Assembly (NCBI GenBank): GCA_025999315.1
Contig: BNXD01000006.1
Coordinates: 1-51,609, forward strand
Length of the DNA stretch: 51,609 nt
Direction: 5' to 3'
DNA from: Bacteroidia bacterium
GTDB lineage: Bacteria > Bacteroidota > Bacteroidia > Bacteroidales > Rikenellaceae
Shown here piece after piece: positions 18,801 through 27,136 of this stretch. The stretch's first letter is position 1. Each line of letters starts with the position of its first letter. A model generated the notes under the pieces. That model had not been told where the DNA came from. It worked only from the letters and a program-made list of their open reading frames with translations, and did no database searches. Position numbers and translations under genes: made by a program.

Positions 18801-18808
18801 TAATTTTG
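18801..18808 (+). promoter_or_regulatory. -7 promoter box of the LacI-type regulator
   Basis: TAATTTTG matches the Bacteroidota TAnnTTTG consensus exactly and lies 16 bases upstream of the GTG start proposed for the regulator. Transcription from it would give a very short leader. No convincing -33 motif is seen. It lies about 50 bp from the twin palindromes, which could allow autoregulation. Confidence 0.5.
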
Positions 18809-18823
18809 CAAAAAATAGATGAC

Positions 18824-19834
18824 GTGAAAAAAGAGACGCTGATAACCATATCCGAACGTACAGGATTCTCGATAACAACTGTTTCGCGTGTTTTGAGCGG
18901 AAAAGCCAGCAAATACCGCATCTGCGAGAAAACCATAAAGCTGATCTCGGAGGAGGCAAAGCAGTGCAATTATGTGCCGAGCCTGCTGGCTAAAGGTTTG
19001 CGCACACGCAAAACCCACACCATCGGACTGCTGGTGCCGAGCATCGAAAACCCATATTTTGCAAACATAGCGAGCATAGTGATCGGCGAAGCAAAAAATG
19101 CGGGATACACTGTGGTGCTCGTAGATACGATGGAAGAGGAAGAAAACGAGCGAACGGGTTTGCCCTCGATGCTGTCGCGCAAAGTAGACGGCATCATAAT
19201 GGTCCCATGCGGAAAGAACCCCGGTTATATCGAGGAGATAGACCGCAACGACACGCCGGTGGTGCTTATCGACCGATGCTTCGACGACACGACGCTCTCC
19301 TATGTATGCACCGACAACTATCGGGGCGGATACGATGCAACCGAATATCTGATCGACAACGGCCATCGTAATATTCTGTGCATAAGGGGAGTGCCATATT
19401 CCATGCCTGCGCGCGAAAGAGAGCGGGGATATTGCGACGCACTCCTCGAACACGGTCTGTCCGAGGGAATGCGCATCGTCGGCAGCGATTTTTCGATACG
19501 CAACGGATACCTGGAGACCAAACTGGCGCTGAACGGCGCCAATCGTCCTACTGCCGTATTCGCCATGAGCAACACGATATTGCTGGGGGCGATCAAGGCG
19601 ATCCGCGAGTCTTCGCTGCGGATTCCGGACGACATCTCCATCATATCGTTCGACAACAATACGTACCTCGATTTTCTCGATCCGGCGATCACCCGCGTAA
19701 GCCAGCCGATCAACGATATGGGCACGCTGGCCATACAGATACTGATCCATCGCATGGAGGAGCCGCCGACTTCCCGAACCCAGATCCAACTGCCGCCGCA
19801 ACTCATTGTCTGCAACTCGGTCAGGCATATTTGA
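18824..19834 (+). CDS. LacI/GalR-family transcriptional regulator
   Basis: A 336-aa sugar-responsive repressor. The N-terminal HTH is clear (LITISERTGFSITTVSRVLSGKASKYRI), followed by the hinge (YVPSLLAKGLRTRKTHTIGLLVPSIENPYFANI) and a periplasmic-binding-protein-like sensor domain ending in PPTSRTQIQLPPQLIVCNSV. A GTG start at 18824 puts the HTH at the usual distance from the N-terminus; earlier ATG codons give a Cys/Phe-rich extension not seen in the family and lie before the -7 box. It is divergent from the kinase-SusCD operon and probably controls it through the palindromes at 18733-18754. Confidence 0.92.
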   Translation: MKKETLITISERTGFSITTVSRVLSGKASKYRICEKTIKLISEEAKQCNYVPSLLAKGLRTRKTHTIGLLVPSIENPYFANIASIVIGEAKNAGYTVVLVDTMEEEENERTGLPSMLSRKVDGIIMVPCGKNPGYIEEIDRNDTPVVLIDRCFDDTTLSYVCTDNYRGGYDATEYLIDNGHRNILCIRGVPYSMPARERERGYCDALLEHGLSEGMRIVGSDFSIRNGYLETKLALNGANRPTAVFAMSNTILLGAIKAIRESSLRIPDDISIISFDNNTYLDFLDPAITRVSQPINDMGTLAIQILIHRMEEPPTSRTQIQLPPQLIVCNSVRHI

Positions 19835-19912
19835 GAGCTTGTCCGGAAAAGTTGTCCGCAATGTGCCGACAGTGAAATGCCCGGATCGTCAGGACGCATC
19901 TCCCCGAACTTT

Positions 19913-21724
19913 CTAAATGCCGGGATCGTTGGCCAGATAGCGTCTCGCCTCGGCTTTGGCGCGGAGGGTGAAGGTGTTCTCGACCTTCAGAGGCTGGGCC
20001 AGCAGGCGGCGGGCGGCGAGTGCGGTGCGGGTCCCGTCGCCCTGCACGAGGTGGAGCTTCCACAGCAGATAGTTGGGCGTCAGGCGCGTTGGGATCATCA
20101 GTGCGGCCGTGCGCAGATACCTCTCCGCTTCGCCGTAACATCCCCTCCCGGTCAACGCCCGGCCAATGTCGCACCACCTCTCGCACGAGGGCGGCAGATC
20201 GAGCATTCTGCCCATCAGCACGCTGTCGTCGTGATTGACGGCCAGCCACGCGGCATAGCGGGCAGTGAAATCGTGGTTGTATCTGAGGTGGTTGTAGTTG
20301 CGATCGACAAACCTGAGCGCGGCGGCGTTCTCTCTCGAAAAGAGGGCCCTCGCCTGACGCAGGCTCTCACCTCTGAAACAGAGCTCTTTGCCTCCAGCCA
20401 CTCCGACAGCGACAGCGAGCATGGCAAAGGCGACCCATGTCCATCGCGGGAGGCTCAGGGCGAACGCCGTGCGGCTCTCCAGCGCCCCCGTCAGCAACGG
20501 GAAAAGTATCAGCAGACCAAAGATATAGCTCGGATAGGAGAACATCGAGAAGGCGACAAGCGCGGCGAGAGCGGCCCGAAGCCCCTGCTTGTTTTCATCG
20601 ATCGGCACGTCGGAGCGAGCCTCTTTTGCGCAGCTCTCCCTGTTGTCTCGAATCTCGTCGGCGGGGGTCTTGCCGCCACCTGTCCGACCGGCAAAAACCG
20701 CCCAAAACAGCCCTAAAAGCAGCAACAATCCCACGGCGCCCTGCTCCAAAAGCACGTGCAACAGCTCATTGTAGGGATAGGCCACATTGTCGGCCACCAT
20801 CTCCAGCCGCGAATCGGGGTGCGCCTCGAACCAGGCTGCCTGGCGAAGCATATACTCCCTCTCGAACGCCCCCACACCGTGGCCCGCGAGGGGCGCATCG
20901 GCGATCATCCCGGCCGAGACCCGCCACACCAACAGCCGCGCCTGGGCCGAAGCCGGGCGGTGGTTGAAAAGCAGGATGCCGGCTATCGCGATAATCGCTA
21001 TTGCTATGGGAATGACGATCTTGGCGCGTAGTCTCAGCCTGTCGGCCAACTCTCTCCACCACACGACGATCAGCCCTACGGCCACCGCCACCCACGCCGC
21101 CCGCGAATCGGCCAGCCACAGCCCCGCAAGGATCGCCACACCTGCGATCGTCGCCACGGCGGCTTGCCATCGCTTTTTGTCGGGTTTTAGCGTTTTCGTC
21201 GTCGCTACGGTTTTTGCCGTCGCCGCTGTCGCCACCAGACACACCGCCAGAAAGCCACCCAGTTGGCCCGGATTGCCGAAGTTGCCCGTAACGTCGAACA
21301 TGCGGTGGTTGGAGGCGATCCACCCAACATGCTGACCGACAGCCACCGTCGCCTGCCACACGCCCGCCGCCGCAAGCAACCGCAGGATAACGGCCCGGAT
21401 AGAGACATCCCGCCCGAAGTTCGCACCGGCGGGTTGAGTTGTTGAAGCGACATCCTCCGAACGCATCAGTGGCCGCCCGCATGCGCCGGACTTGTGCGAC
21501 CCGCATCCGCCCCTGTCCCTGTCCCTGTCCCTGTCCCTGTTGTCCCTGCCCCTGCCCAACAGCCGTACCGCGACATAGACCGCCGCCACTGCCACCCACC
21601 GCCACACCAGCCCCGGATCGACCCGCCAATGGGCCACAAACGCGATATTCAGCGCTCCGCCCACCAGCCAGGCCGCCGCAAACAGATCGGCCACCGAAAC
21701 GGAGATATTGATCGTTCTGTGCAT
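19913..21724 (-). CDS. O-antigen-ligase-like (Wzy_C) polytopic membrane protein with C-terminal tail
   Basis: A 603-aa inner-membrane protein with about ten hydrophobic segments. The Wzy_C-type signature is present: RLLVWRVSAGMIADAPLAGHGVGAF followed by YPYNELLHVLLEQGAVGLLLLL. The C-terminal 150 residues are soluble and helix-rich (CERWCDIGRALTGRGCYGEAERYLRTAAL), resembling TPR repeats. Proteins of this kind ligate or polymerise glycans at the outer face of the inner membrane; some Bacteroidota members sit beside small exported proteins, as here. A loop after the second membrane segment contains a DR-repeat encoded by a hexanucleotide run. No lipopolysaccharide genes are nearby, so the acceptor is unknown. 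Confidence 0.75.
   Translation of the reverse strand: MHRTINISVSVADLFAAAWLVGGALNIAFVAHWRVDPGLVWRWVAVAAVYVAVRLLGRGRDNRDRDRDRDRGGCGSHKSGACGRPLMRSEDVASTTQPAGANFGRDVSIRAVILRLLAAAGVWQATVAVGQHVGWIASNHRMFDVTGNFGNPGQLGGFLAVCLVATAATAKTVATTKTLKPDKKRWQAAVATIAGVAILAGLWLADSRAAWVAVAVGLIVVWWRELADRLRLRAKIVIPIAIAIIAIAGILLFNHRPASAQARLLVWRVSAGMIADAPLAGHGVGAFEREYMLRQAAWFEAHPDSRLEMVADNVAYPYNELLHVLLEQGAVGLLLLLGLFWAVFAGRTGGGKTPADEIRDNRESCAKEARSDVPIDENKQGLRAALAALVAFSMFSYPSYIFGLLILFPLLTGALESRTAFALSLPRWTWVAFAMLAVAVGVAGGKELCFRGESLRQARALFSRENAAALRFVDRNYNHLRYNHDFTARYAAWLAVNHDDSVLMGRMLDLPPSCERWCDIGRALTGRGCYGEAERYLRTAALMIPTRLTPNYLLWKLHLVQGDGTRTALAARRLLAQPLKVENTFTLRAKAEARRYLANDPGI
21510..21557 (-). repeat. Hexanucleotide tandem repeat inside the Wzy_C-like gene
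   Basis: On the plus strand TGTCCC is repeated four to five times without change and then continues degenerately as TGCCCC. In the gene it encodes alternating Asp-Arg residues (RDNRDRDRDRDRGG) in a cytoplasmic-type loop. Since the unit is six bases, gain or loss of copies changes loop length but keeps the reading frame. Confidence 0.85.
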
Positions 21725-21751
21725 ATTTCAAAGATACTCACTCCCGGCAAG

Positions 21752-21788
21752 AAAAACAACCCCCGGCCTCCGCGAGGGAGGCCGGGGG
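21752..21788 (-). terminator. Rho-independent terminator of paralog 1
   Basis: An 11-bp perfect stem CCCCCGGCCTC/GAGGCCGGGGG (21760-21770 with 21778-21788) is followed on the minus strand by GTTGTTTTTC. It lies 12 bases past the stop codon of the first small exported paralog. Near-identical hairpins follow each of the other three paralogs (22408-22444, 23061-23098, 23714-23753). Confidence 0.85.
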
Positions 21789-21799
21789 GCGAGCGGCAT

Positions 21800-22366
21800 T
21801 TACGGCTTTTTGTATGATTTTAGTGGGAACATCGGTGTATCGGTCAACAACCTGTCTAAATTCAGAGAAAACCCCAGGCTGTAAAAAGGAATCTTGGTTG
21901 TTAATGTAACAAACTTCATCGACGAAAATAGAACCTGCTGCAGTTCGATCAGTTTGTCATCGGGAATGTCGGGGGCATCGATTTTTTTGCAAGACACCCT
22001 AAACGCAATTATACTTCCCTGAGGGTCAAGGCCCACTAAACACGTGATCGACGATTTATTATATTTTTTTATCTCTGCATCCGTAAAAACCCTCCTAAGT
22101 ATCGCCTTCAATTCGCTGTCCGGCGTGGCAATTCTTACCATGTTGCCACTGCCGGATTCACCTCCTTTCGACTCGTATTCATTTTTGAATCGGTCCCATT
22201 GAGCCTTGTCATAAACTCCTCGGAACCTCGATTGGCTCTTGTCAAAAGAAGCCTTATCCTCTATGATAAATGTCCTCTTTCCCCGCTTTACTTCTCTTTG
22301 GGTTTTATGTTGCGCACTGGCGGCAGAGGCGAGAATCACAAATATGGCTAATATTATCTTTTTCAT
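21800..22366 (-). CDS. Small exported protein, paralog 1 of a tandem array of four
   Basis: A 188-aa protein with a signal peptide (MKKIILAIFVILASAASAQ) and a mature domain shared with the three following genes. An in-frame ATG seven codons earlier (MKERLNV) is less likely because it puts charged residues before a complete signal peptide. Conserved blocks are HKTQREVKRGKRTFIIEDK, VYDKAQWDRFKNEYESKG, SELKAILRRVFTDAEIKKY and LVGLDPQGSIIAFRV. The last block, strand then GxI then strand and helix, is faintly reminiscent of TonB C-terminal folds, but I do not recognise the family. The C-terminal type is TDTPMFPLKSYKKP, as in paralog 3. Confidence 0.8.
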   Translation of the reverse strand: MKKIILAIFVILASAASAQHKTQREVKRGKRTFIIEDKASFDKSQSRFRGVYDKAQWDRFKNEYESKGGESGSGNMVRIATPDSELKAILRRVFTDAEIKKYNKSSITCLVGLDPQGSIIAFRVSCKKIDAPDIPDDKLIELQQVLFSSMKFVTLTTKIPFYSLGFSLNLDRLLTDTPMFPLKSYKKP

Positions 22367-22407
22367 GACGTTGAGTCTTTCTTTCAAAAATAATCATTTC
22401 CTGCAAG

Positions 22408-22444
22408 AAAAACAACCCCCGGCCTCTGCGAGGGGAGCCGGGGG
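22408..22444 (-). terminator. Terminator of paralog 2
   Basis: CCCCCGGCCTC (22416-22426) faces GAGCCGGGGG (22435-22444), with an A/T-run on the outer side (AAGAAAAACAA on the plus strand). It is the same hairpin as after the other paralogs but with one base lost in the right arm. Confidence 0.75.
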
Positions 22445-22455
22445 TGGGGCAAATA

Positions 22456-23019
22456 TCATGGTTTCTTATACCCTTTTGGCGGAAACATCGGCATATTGGT
22501 AAACGCTCTGTCTATATGCAGCACAAAACCAAAGCTGTAATATGGGGCTTTGTCTGACAATACCCTGTACTTAAGCGATGAGGCGAATGCTTGTTGCAAC
22601 TCGATCAGTTTGTCTTCGGGGATGTCGGGGGCGTCGGTTTTTTCGCAATGCACTTCAAACGAAACAATGCTACCCTGAGGATCGAGGCTCACAAGGCAGA
22701 ATATCCTCGGGTTATTATATTTTTTTATCTCTGCATCCGTAAAAACCCTTCTTATAATAGCCTTCAATTCGCTGTCCGGCGTGTCAGTTCTTACCATGTT
22801 GGCGCCACCGGACTCTCCTTTGGATTCGTATTCACTCTTGAACCTGTCTTTCTGAGCTTTGTCATAAACTCCTCGGAAATTTGACTGGCTTTTGTCAAAA
22901 GACGTCTTATCCTCTATGATAAATGTCCTCTCCCCCCGCCTTACTTCTCTTTGGGTTTTGTGTTGCGCACCAACTGTCAATACGAGGAGCATAAATATGG
23001 CTAATATTATCTTTTTCAT
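22456..23019 (-). CDS. Small exported protein, paralog 2
   Basis: A 187-aa exported protein starting at MKKIILAIFMLLVLTVGAQ. It shares the HKTQREVRRGERTFIIEDK N-terminal block with paralog 3 and the C-terminus YRVLSDKAPYYSFGFVLHID...MPMFPPKGYKKP with paralog 4, residue for residue in that stretch. The repeat period to paralog 3 is 653 bp and includes the promoter region and terminator. Function is unknown; export and the adjacent Wzy_C-like gene suggest an envelope role. Confidence 0.8.
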   Translation of the reverse strand: MKKIILAIFMLLVLTVGAQHKTQREVRRGERTFIIEDKTSFDKSQSNFRGVYDKAQKDRFKSEYESKGESGGANMVRTDTPDSELKAIIRRVFTDAEIKKYNNPRIFCLVSLDPQGSIVSFEVHCEKTDAPDIPEDKLIELQQAFASSLKYRVLSDKAPYYSFGFVLHIDRAFTNMPMFPPKGYKKP

Positions 23020-23060
23020 GATGTTGAGTCTTTCTTTCAAAAATAATCATTTCCTGCAAG

Positions 23061-23098
23061 AAAAACAACCCCCGGCCTCCGCGAGTGAGGCCGGGGGG
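23061..23098 (-). terminator. Terminator of paralog 3
   Basis: CCCCCGGCCTC (23069-23079) pairs with GAGGCCGGGGG, loop CGCGAGT, followed on the minus strand by TTGTTTTTC. It differs from the first terminator by a single loop base. Confidence 0.8.
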
Positions 23099-23108
23099 CG
23101 AGCGGTGT

Positions 23109-23672
23109 TTACGGGTTTTTGTATGATTTTAGTGGGAACATCGGTGTGTCGGTCAACAATCTATCCAATCTCAACGGACACGTCAAGTAGTAATATGGGG
23201 CTTTGGTCGACGATACGCTGAACTTAAGCGATGAGACAAGAGCTTGTTGCAATTCGATCAATTTGTCGTCGGATATATCGGAATCGTCGTTTTTGTCACA
23301 AGAGACTCTCAACATGACAAGATTGCCATGCGAATCGAGCCCCACCATAAAGAACAATCTTAATTTATCATATTTTCTTATCTCGACGTCAGTAAAAACC
23401 TTTCTGATGCTTGCTTTCAGTTCGCTATCAGAGATCGCTATTTTCACCAACTCCATACCACCCGGCTCGACTCCTTTCGCCGCATATTTATTCTTAAACC
23501 CGTTCCATTGAGCCTTGTCATAAACTCCAATAAGCTTTGATCGACTCTTGCCCGAGGGCTTATTCTCTATGATGAGCGTCCTCTCCCCCCGCCTTACTTC
23601 TCTTTGGGTTTTGTGTTGCGCACCAACTGTCAATACGAGAAGCATAAATATGGCTAATATTATCTTTTTCAT
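23109..23672 (-). CDS. Small exported protein, paralog 3
   Basis: A 187-aa exported protein with the same signal peptide as paralog 2 (MKKIILAIFMLLVLTVGAQ). The mature part is the most diverged of the four (GKSRSKLIGVYDKAQWNGFKNKYAAKG, FFMVGLDSHGNLVMLRVSCDK), but the C-terminus TDTPMFPLKSYKNP matches paralog 1. The mix of a paralog-2-like beginning and a paralog-1-like end points to unequal crossover or gene conversion in the array. Confidence 0.8.
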   Translation of the reverse strand: MKKIILAIFMLLVLTVGAQHKTQREVRRGERTLIIENKPSGKSRSKLIGVYDKAQWNGFKNKYAAKGVEPGGMELVKIAISDSELKASIRKVFTDVEIRKYDKLRLFFMVGLDSHGNLVMLRVSCDKNDDSDISDDKLIELQQALVSSLKFSVSSTKAPYYYLTCPLRLDRLLTDTPMFPLKSYKNP

Positions 23673-23713
23673 GATGTTGAGTCTTTCTTTCAAAAATAAT
23701 CATTTCCTGCAAG

Positions 23714-23753
23714 AAAAACAACCCCCGGCCTCTGCGAAGGGAGGCCGGGGGGG
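23714..23753 (-). terminator. Terminator of paralog 4
   Basis: CCCCCGGCCTC starting at 23722 pairs with GAGGCCGGGGG, loop TGCGAAGG, with the same AAGAAAAACAA run on the plus-strand side. It lies 7 bases past the paralog 4 stop codon. Confidence 0.8.
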
Positions 23754-23759
23754 CAAATA

Positions 23760-24341
23760 TCATGGTTTCTTATACCCTTTTGGCGGAAACATCGGCATAT
23801 TGGTAAACGCTCTGTCTATATGCAGCACAAAACCAAAGCTGTAATATGGGGCTTTGTCTGACAATACCCTGTACTTAAGCGATGAGGCGAATGCTTGTTG
23901 CAATTCGATCAGTTTGTCTTCGGGAATGTCGGGGGTGTCGGTTTTTTTGTAAGCCACTCTAAAAGCAATTATACTTCCCCGCGGATCGAGACCCGCTAAA
24001 CAGAATATCTTCGGGTTATCATATTTTTTTATCTCTGCATCCGTAAAAACCCTCCTGATTATAGCCTTCAACTCGCTGTCCGTGGTTGTGATTCTTACCA
24101 TGTTGGCGCCACCGGACTCTCCCTTGGATTCATATTCATTTTTGAATCGGTCCCACTGAGCCTTGTCGTAAACCTCAACAAATTCTGATCGGCTACCGTC
24201 ATTATTTTTAAAAATGGAAGTCTTGTTTTTAGTAATGAATATCCTCTCTCCCCGCCTTACTTCTTTCTCTCTTTGGGTTTTGTTATCGGCGTTGGCGGCC
24301 AATGCAAGCATACTGAATGCGATTATCATTGTCTTTTTCAT
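23760..24341 (-). CDS. Small exported protein, paralog 4
   Basis: A 193-aa exported protein with a distinct signal peptide (MKKTMIIAFSMLALAANA) and an insertion in the N-terminal block (KNKTSIFKNNDGSRSEFVEVYDKAQW). From residue about 80 onward it is close to paralog 2 and ends identically (MPMFPPKGYKKP). It is the first gene of the array in transcription order and starts 11 bases after the stop codon of the upstream lipoprotein gene, so it may be co-transcribed with that gene. Function unknown. Confidence 0.8.
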   Translation of the reverse strand: MKKTMIIAFSMLALAANADNKTQREKEVRRGERIFITKNKTSIFKNNDGSRSEFVEVYDKAQWDRFKNEYESKGESGGANMVRITTTDSELKAIIRRVFTDAEIKKYDNPKIFCLAGLDPRGSIIAFRVAYKKTDTPDIPEDKLIELQQAFASSLKYRVLSDKAPYYSFGFVLHIDRAFTNMPMFPPKGYKKP

Positions 24342-24352
24342 AGCTTTAATTT

Positions 24353-25993
24353 TTATTCAAACAAAAATTTTATAAAATCCATATTGAATCCATCTGCCTG
24401 ATGGCCCGAGTAATCAGGATAGTTCGCATCGAATTGCTGAAGCAGAGTGTCGTAGTTATTGTCGAGCACATCCCAATTGTAGCCATTGCCGTTGTTGTAA
24501 AAAGTCTCCACAATGCCCGCATAATCCATATAATTATTGGCCCCCACTAATCCGGAGCCTACAACATGCGGATCATATTCAATATAGCTTACCAGGTCGA
24601 GATAGAGTTTTGCCTCGAACTCGATATTGGTATTGGCTGCATAGTGTGCGGAATCATAATATTGCCCCTGGAGGGCATGGACACACTCTTCACCCAATAT
24701 GCGAAACCCATCGTTGATGTCGGACTCCCGAACGGTTATTGTATTGTTTGCCAGATTGTAATTGGCGGGGGACGTCATGTCGGGATTCACCTGGATGGTC
24801 GGAGGATTATCTTTCAGCCTGGCCAAGATATTTTGAGGGATTTCGGCCAATTTCTCTGCCAGATTTTCTCTGTCCTGTGCGGTCAGGCTCGAGCCGTAAA
24901 TAAACGGGAGGTCGTCGCCATTGCCGCTATTATTGTCATTTCCGCCCCCTCCATCGTATTCGTAGCCATAGTCCGAGAGGTTTTCGTACGAGTCGCCTTC
25001 GCCGTAGAAGCTGTATCCGTCGCCGTCGGGTTCGGTGATCCACCAGGTGTTGCCGTCCTGGTCCTCGATGATCCAGACGCCATAGTTGTTGTCAAAACCT
25101 ACCGTGAGATAGTCGCCGTCGTTCAGCCCCGGAAAGACGTCCTGCTCGAACCAGTTCCAGAACCAGCTGTAGTCCTCGCCGCCGCCGCCGCTGCCACTGC
25201 CACCGTCGCCCGAATCGCTCCACCAGTCGTCGTCCCAAAACCAATCCCACCATTCCTCGTCCCACCCCCAGTCCTCGTCCTCGTCGCCACTGCGGGTGAT
25301 GGTCGAGACATCCCGGCGAGCGATGCTGACGGGCCCGACGATCTGTTTGGCTTTGGCGGTATTCTCGCGCATCTTCTCCCGGCTCGAGCCGGGCAGAAAC
25401 ACTCCGTCGACCTTCTTGCCGTCGACGAACCTGTTGACCTCGACGGGGATACCCAGAACGGGATGGGTGTAGACGACCACGCCCGAATAGCCTCCCCTGT
25501 CGCCCGAGTTGACGAACCGGTCGGCGATGCGCCCCCTGTTTTTTGCAGCGTAGGCCTCATCCGGGATAAAGGTCATGATGTAGGGGCTCATCTTCTGATT
25601 GCGAGCGCCTTTGACCACCACCAGCTTTTGCTCCACGTCGACGGCATAGGCTTTGGCCCGGCCTTTTTCGGTCTGACCGCGCAAGGCTTTGAAGCGATAC
25701 TGGGCGCTGATGGGAACATCGACGCTGGCCAGAGTGTTTCCGGCAGAGGTTTTGGCCCTGTTCCAGTGCGGGGTGAACTCGCCCGGGTCGAGGGTCGGGG
25801 TTTTGCGCCGCCCGCCGCCGCGTGTGGCCTGCAGCGCAATCTGATTTTCAAAGAACTCGCGGGCCTCATCGACACTCAACGTGTTCGAGGCGTACTTGCC
25901 GCTGTGCGAATCCTCATAATCTTTCACACATGCGAAAAAAGCCACAACCGTCATGACGGCAATGCTTATATAAAGGTAGTAAATCTTTTTCAT
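24353..25993 (-). CDS. Lipoprotein with Trp/Asp-rich linker and a metallopeptidase-like EExxH motif
   Basis: A 546-aa predicted lipoprotein (signal MKKIYYLYISIAVMTVVAFFAC, lipidated C22). Residues 40-225 form a globular N-terminal region (IVGPVSIARRD at its end). Residues about 230-345 are an extraordinary low-complexity stretch rich in Trp, Asp, Glu, Gly and Ser, with clusters such as WGWDEEWWDWFWDDDWW. The C-terminal domain has ILGEECVHALQGQYYD (E435, E436, H439), which looks like a zinc-peptidase HExxH helix with Glu in place of the first His. N-terminal PF-like propeptide and peptidase roles are possible but not proved. I do not recognise a named family. Confidence 0.7.
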   Translation of the reverse strand: MKKIYYLYISIAVMTVVAFFACVKDYEDSHSGKYASNTLSVDEAREFFENQIALQATRGGGRRKTPTLDPGEFTPHWNRAKTSAGNTLASVDVPISAQYRFKALRGQTEKGRAKAYAVDVEQKLVVVKGARNQKMSPYIMTFIPDEAYAAKNRGRIADRFVNSGDRGGYSGVVVYTHPVLGIPVEVNRFVDGKKVDGVFLPGSSREKMRENTAKAKQIVGPVSIARRDVSTITRSGDEDEDWGWDEEWWDWFWDDDWWSDSGDGGSGSGGGGEDYSWFWNWFEQDVFPGLNDGDYLTVGFDNNYGVWIIEDQDGNTWWITEPDGDGYSFYGEGDSYENLSDYGYEYDGGGGNDNNSGNGDDLPFIYGSSLTAQDRENLAEKLAEIPQNILARLKDNPPTIQVNPDMTSPANYNLANNTITVRESDINDGFRILGEECVHALQGQYYDSAHYAANTNIEFEAKLYLDLVSYIEYDPHVVGSGLVGANNYMDYAGIVETFYNNGNGYNWDVLDNNYDTLLQQFDANYPDYSGHQADGFNMDFIKFLFE

Positions 25994-26054
25994 AAATCCG
26001 TTTGTCGATTATTGACAATTTTATCGATCGAGCCGTCTCCGTTCCGGCGGATAT

Positions 26055-27134
26055 TTATCTGTTGACAGCGTGAGGTGGTTTGACGGTGTGGGCATCGATG
26101 GCCTTGCGACGGGGGCTGTCCTGACGTTTATGTCTGTAAAACAGCATCTTGTCGAACTGTGCGCTGGTCATCATGGCTCGAAGTTTTTGGTCGGCCTCGG
26201 TTTTGACCTGCTCGATGCGGACCTGTTTCTGCTGAGGTGTCTCCCTGCCGTGGCGTATCTTGAAGACCGCTACCGCCGCTCGGTTCTTAATGTCCTTATA
26301 TTGAGCTACCTGCTGGCCGTTCAGCCCGAGTTGTTTTTTCAACTGCCGCTCGGGACCGGGATGTTTATCTCCGGTCCACTGCCGGAACTTGTCATCGCCC
26401 AACAACTCCTTGAATTGAGCATCCCTCAGTTCCTCGATCTGTCTGGTCCGTCCGGCCCGTTCGCGGCGCGTAAGATCGGTGTTGTCGAGCGCGTTGTGGC
26501 GACGCTCGTCCATTGTTTCGAGCCGTTTGTATTTCTGGGCGTCGGCGTAGCTGAGTTTATACCTTTTCGCGTCGTTGGTTCGGGCTTTGATTTTGCCTTG
26601 CTGTCGAACGATGAGGCGATGGGCCCTATCCTTGCCCACGACCATGGCGAGCTGATTTTCACATTTTTTGTCGAGTTCGACTATCGCTTTCTCCCGCTCC
26701 GGCTTTCCAGGACGTTTGGATATGATTGCGATACGTTTCTTGCGGTAGTCTTTCAGTATCTGGCTTGTACGGGCATGTCGATCCGCTCGCCCGTCGCGCT
26801 CCCCGGCGAGTACGGCCGCTTGCGCGGGAGTGAATATCCTCTGGCGTGCATCGCGAAATTCTTTTGTCGCAGCCTTGATTCGTTTGTTACGCTCTTTTTG
26901 CGACAGTCCGGGGGTATGATTTATTTCCGCCACCTTTTTTCGGCGCGTGGCCTGCAACGCATCGTACTGCCGAATCTGCTGCTGCGTCAGGCCATACTTT
27001 GCGGTGAGCGTGGCGTGTAGCTCGCTGCGTTTTTGCTCTTTTGGTTTGGAATTTCGGGCCGCTCCACTTGCGCCGGATATGGCCAACAGGGAGAGCGCGA
27101 AAGTCGTCAATAATAGCAGGTTAAGTCGTCTCAT
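26055..27134 (-). CDS. Basic exported protein with LTxxQ-like repeats
   Basis: A 359-aa protein starting at MRRLNLLLLTTFALSLLAISGASG, a clear signal peptide; the in-frame extension to 27203 runs through a palindrome and is rejected. The mature protein is highly basic and helical, with spaced motifs such as YGLTQQQIRQYDALQATRR, YKLSYADAQKYKRLETMDERR and LGLNGQQVAQYKDIKNR. This pattern recalls the LTxxQ helices of the Spy/CpxP periplasmic chaperone family, repeated about four times, but the length is over twice that of Spy. Divergent from dnaK. A stress-related periplasmic role is a guess from motif and neighbour. Confidence 0.65.
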   Translation of the reverse strand: MRRLNLLLLTTFALSLLAISGASGAARNSKPKEQKRSELHATLTAKYGLTQQQIRQYDALQATRRKKVAEINHTPGLSQKERNKRIKAATKEFRDARQRIFTPAQAAVLAGERDGRADRHARTSQILKDYRKKRIAIISKRPGKPEREKAIVELDKKCENQLAMVVGKDRAHRLIVRQQGKIKARTNDAKRYKLSYADAQKYKRLETMDERRHNALDNTDLTRRERAGRTRQIEELRDAQFKELLGDDKFRQWTGDKHPGPERQLKKQLGLNGQQVAQYKDIKNRAAVAVFKIRHGRETPQQKQVRIEQVKTEADQKLRAMMTSAQFDKMLFYRHKRQDSPRRKAIDAHTVKPPHAVNR

Positions 27135-27136
27135 GG

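Noticed and set aside
20766..21731. 321-aa minus-strand frame overlapping the Wzy_C-like gene
   Set aside because: It is an Arg/Gly-rich out-of-frame reading of the same region; only the other frame has membrane helices and the Wzy_C signature.
21752..23753. CRISPR array suggested by regularly spaced GC-rich repeats
   Set aside because: The repeats are four terminator hairpins about 650 bp apart with protein-coding genes between them; no short spacers and no cas genes.
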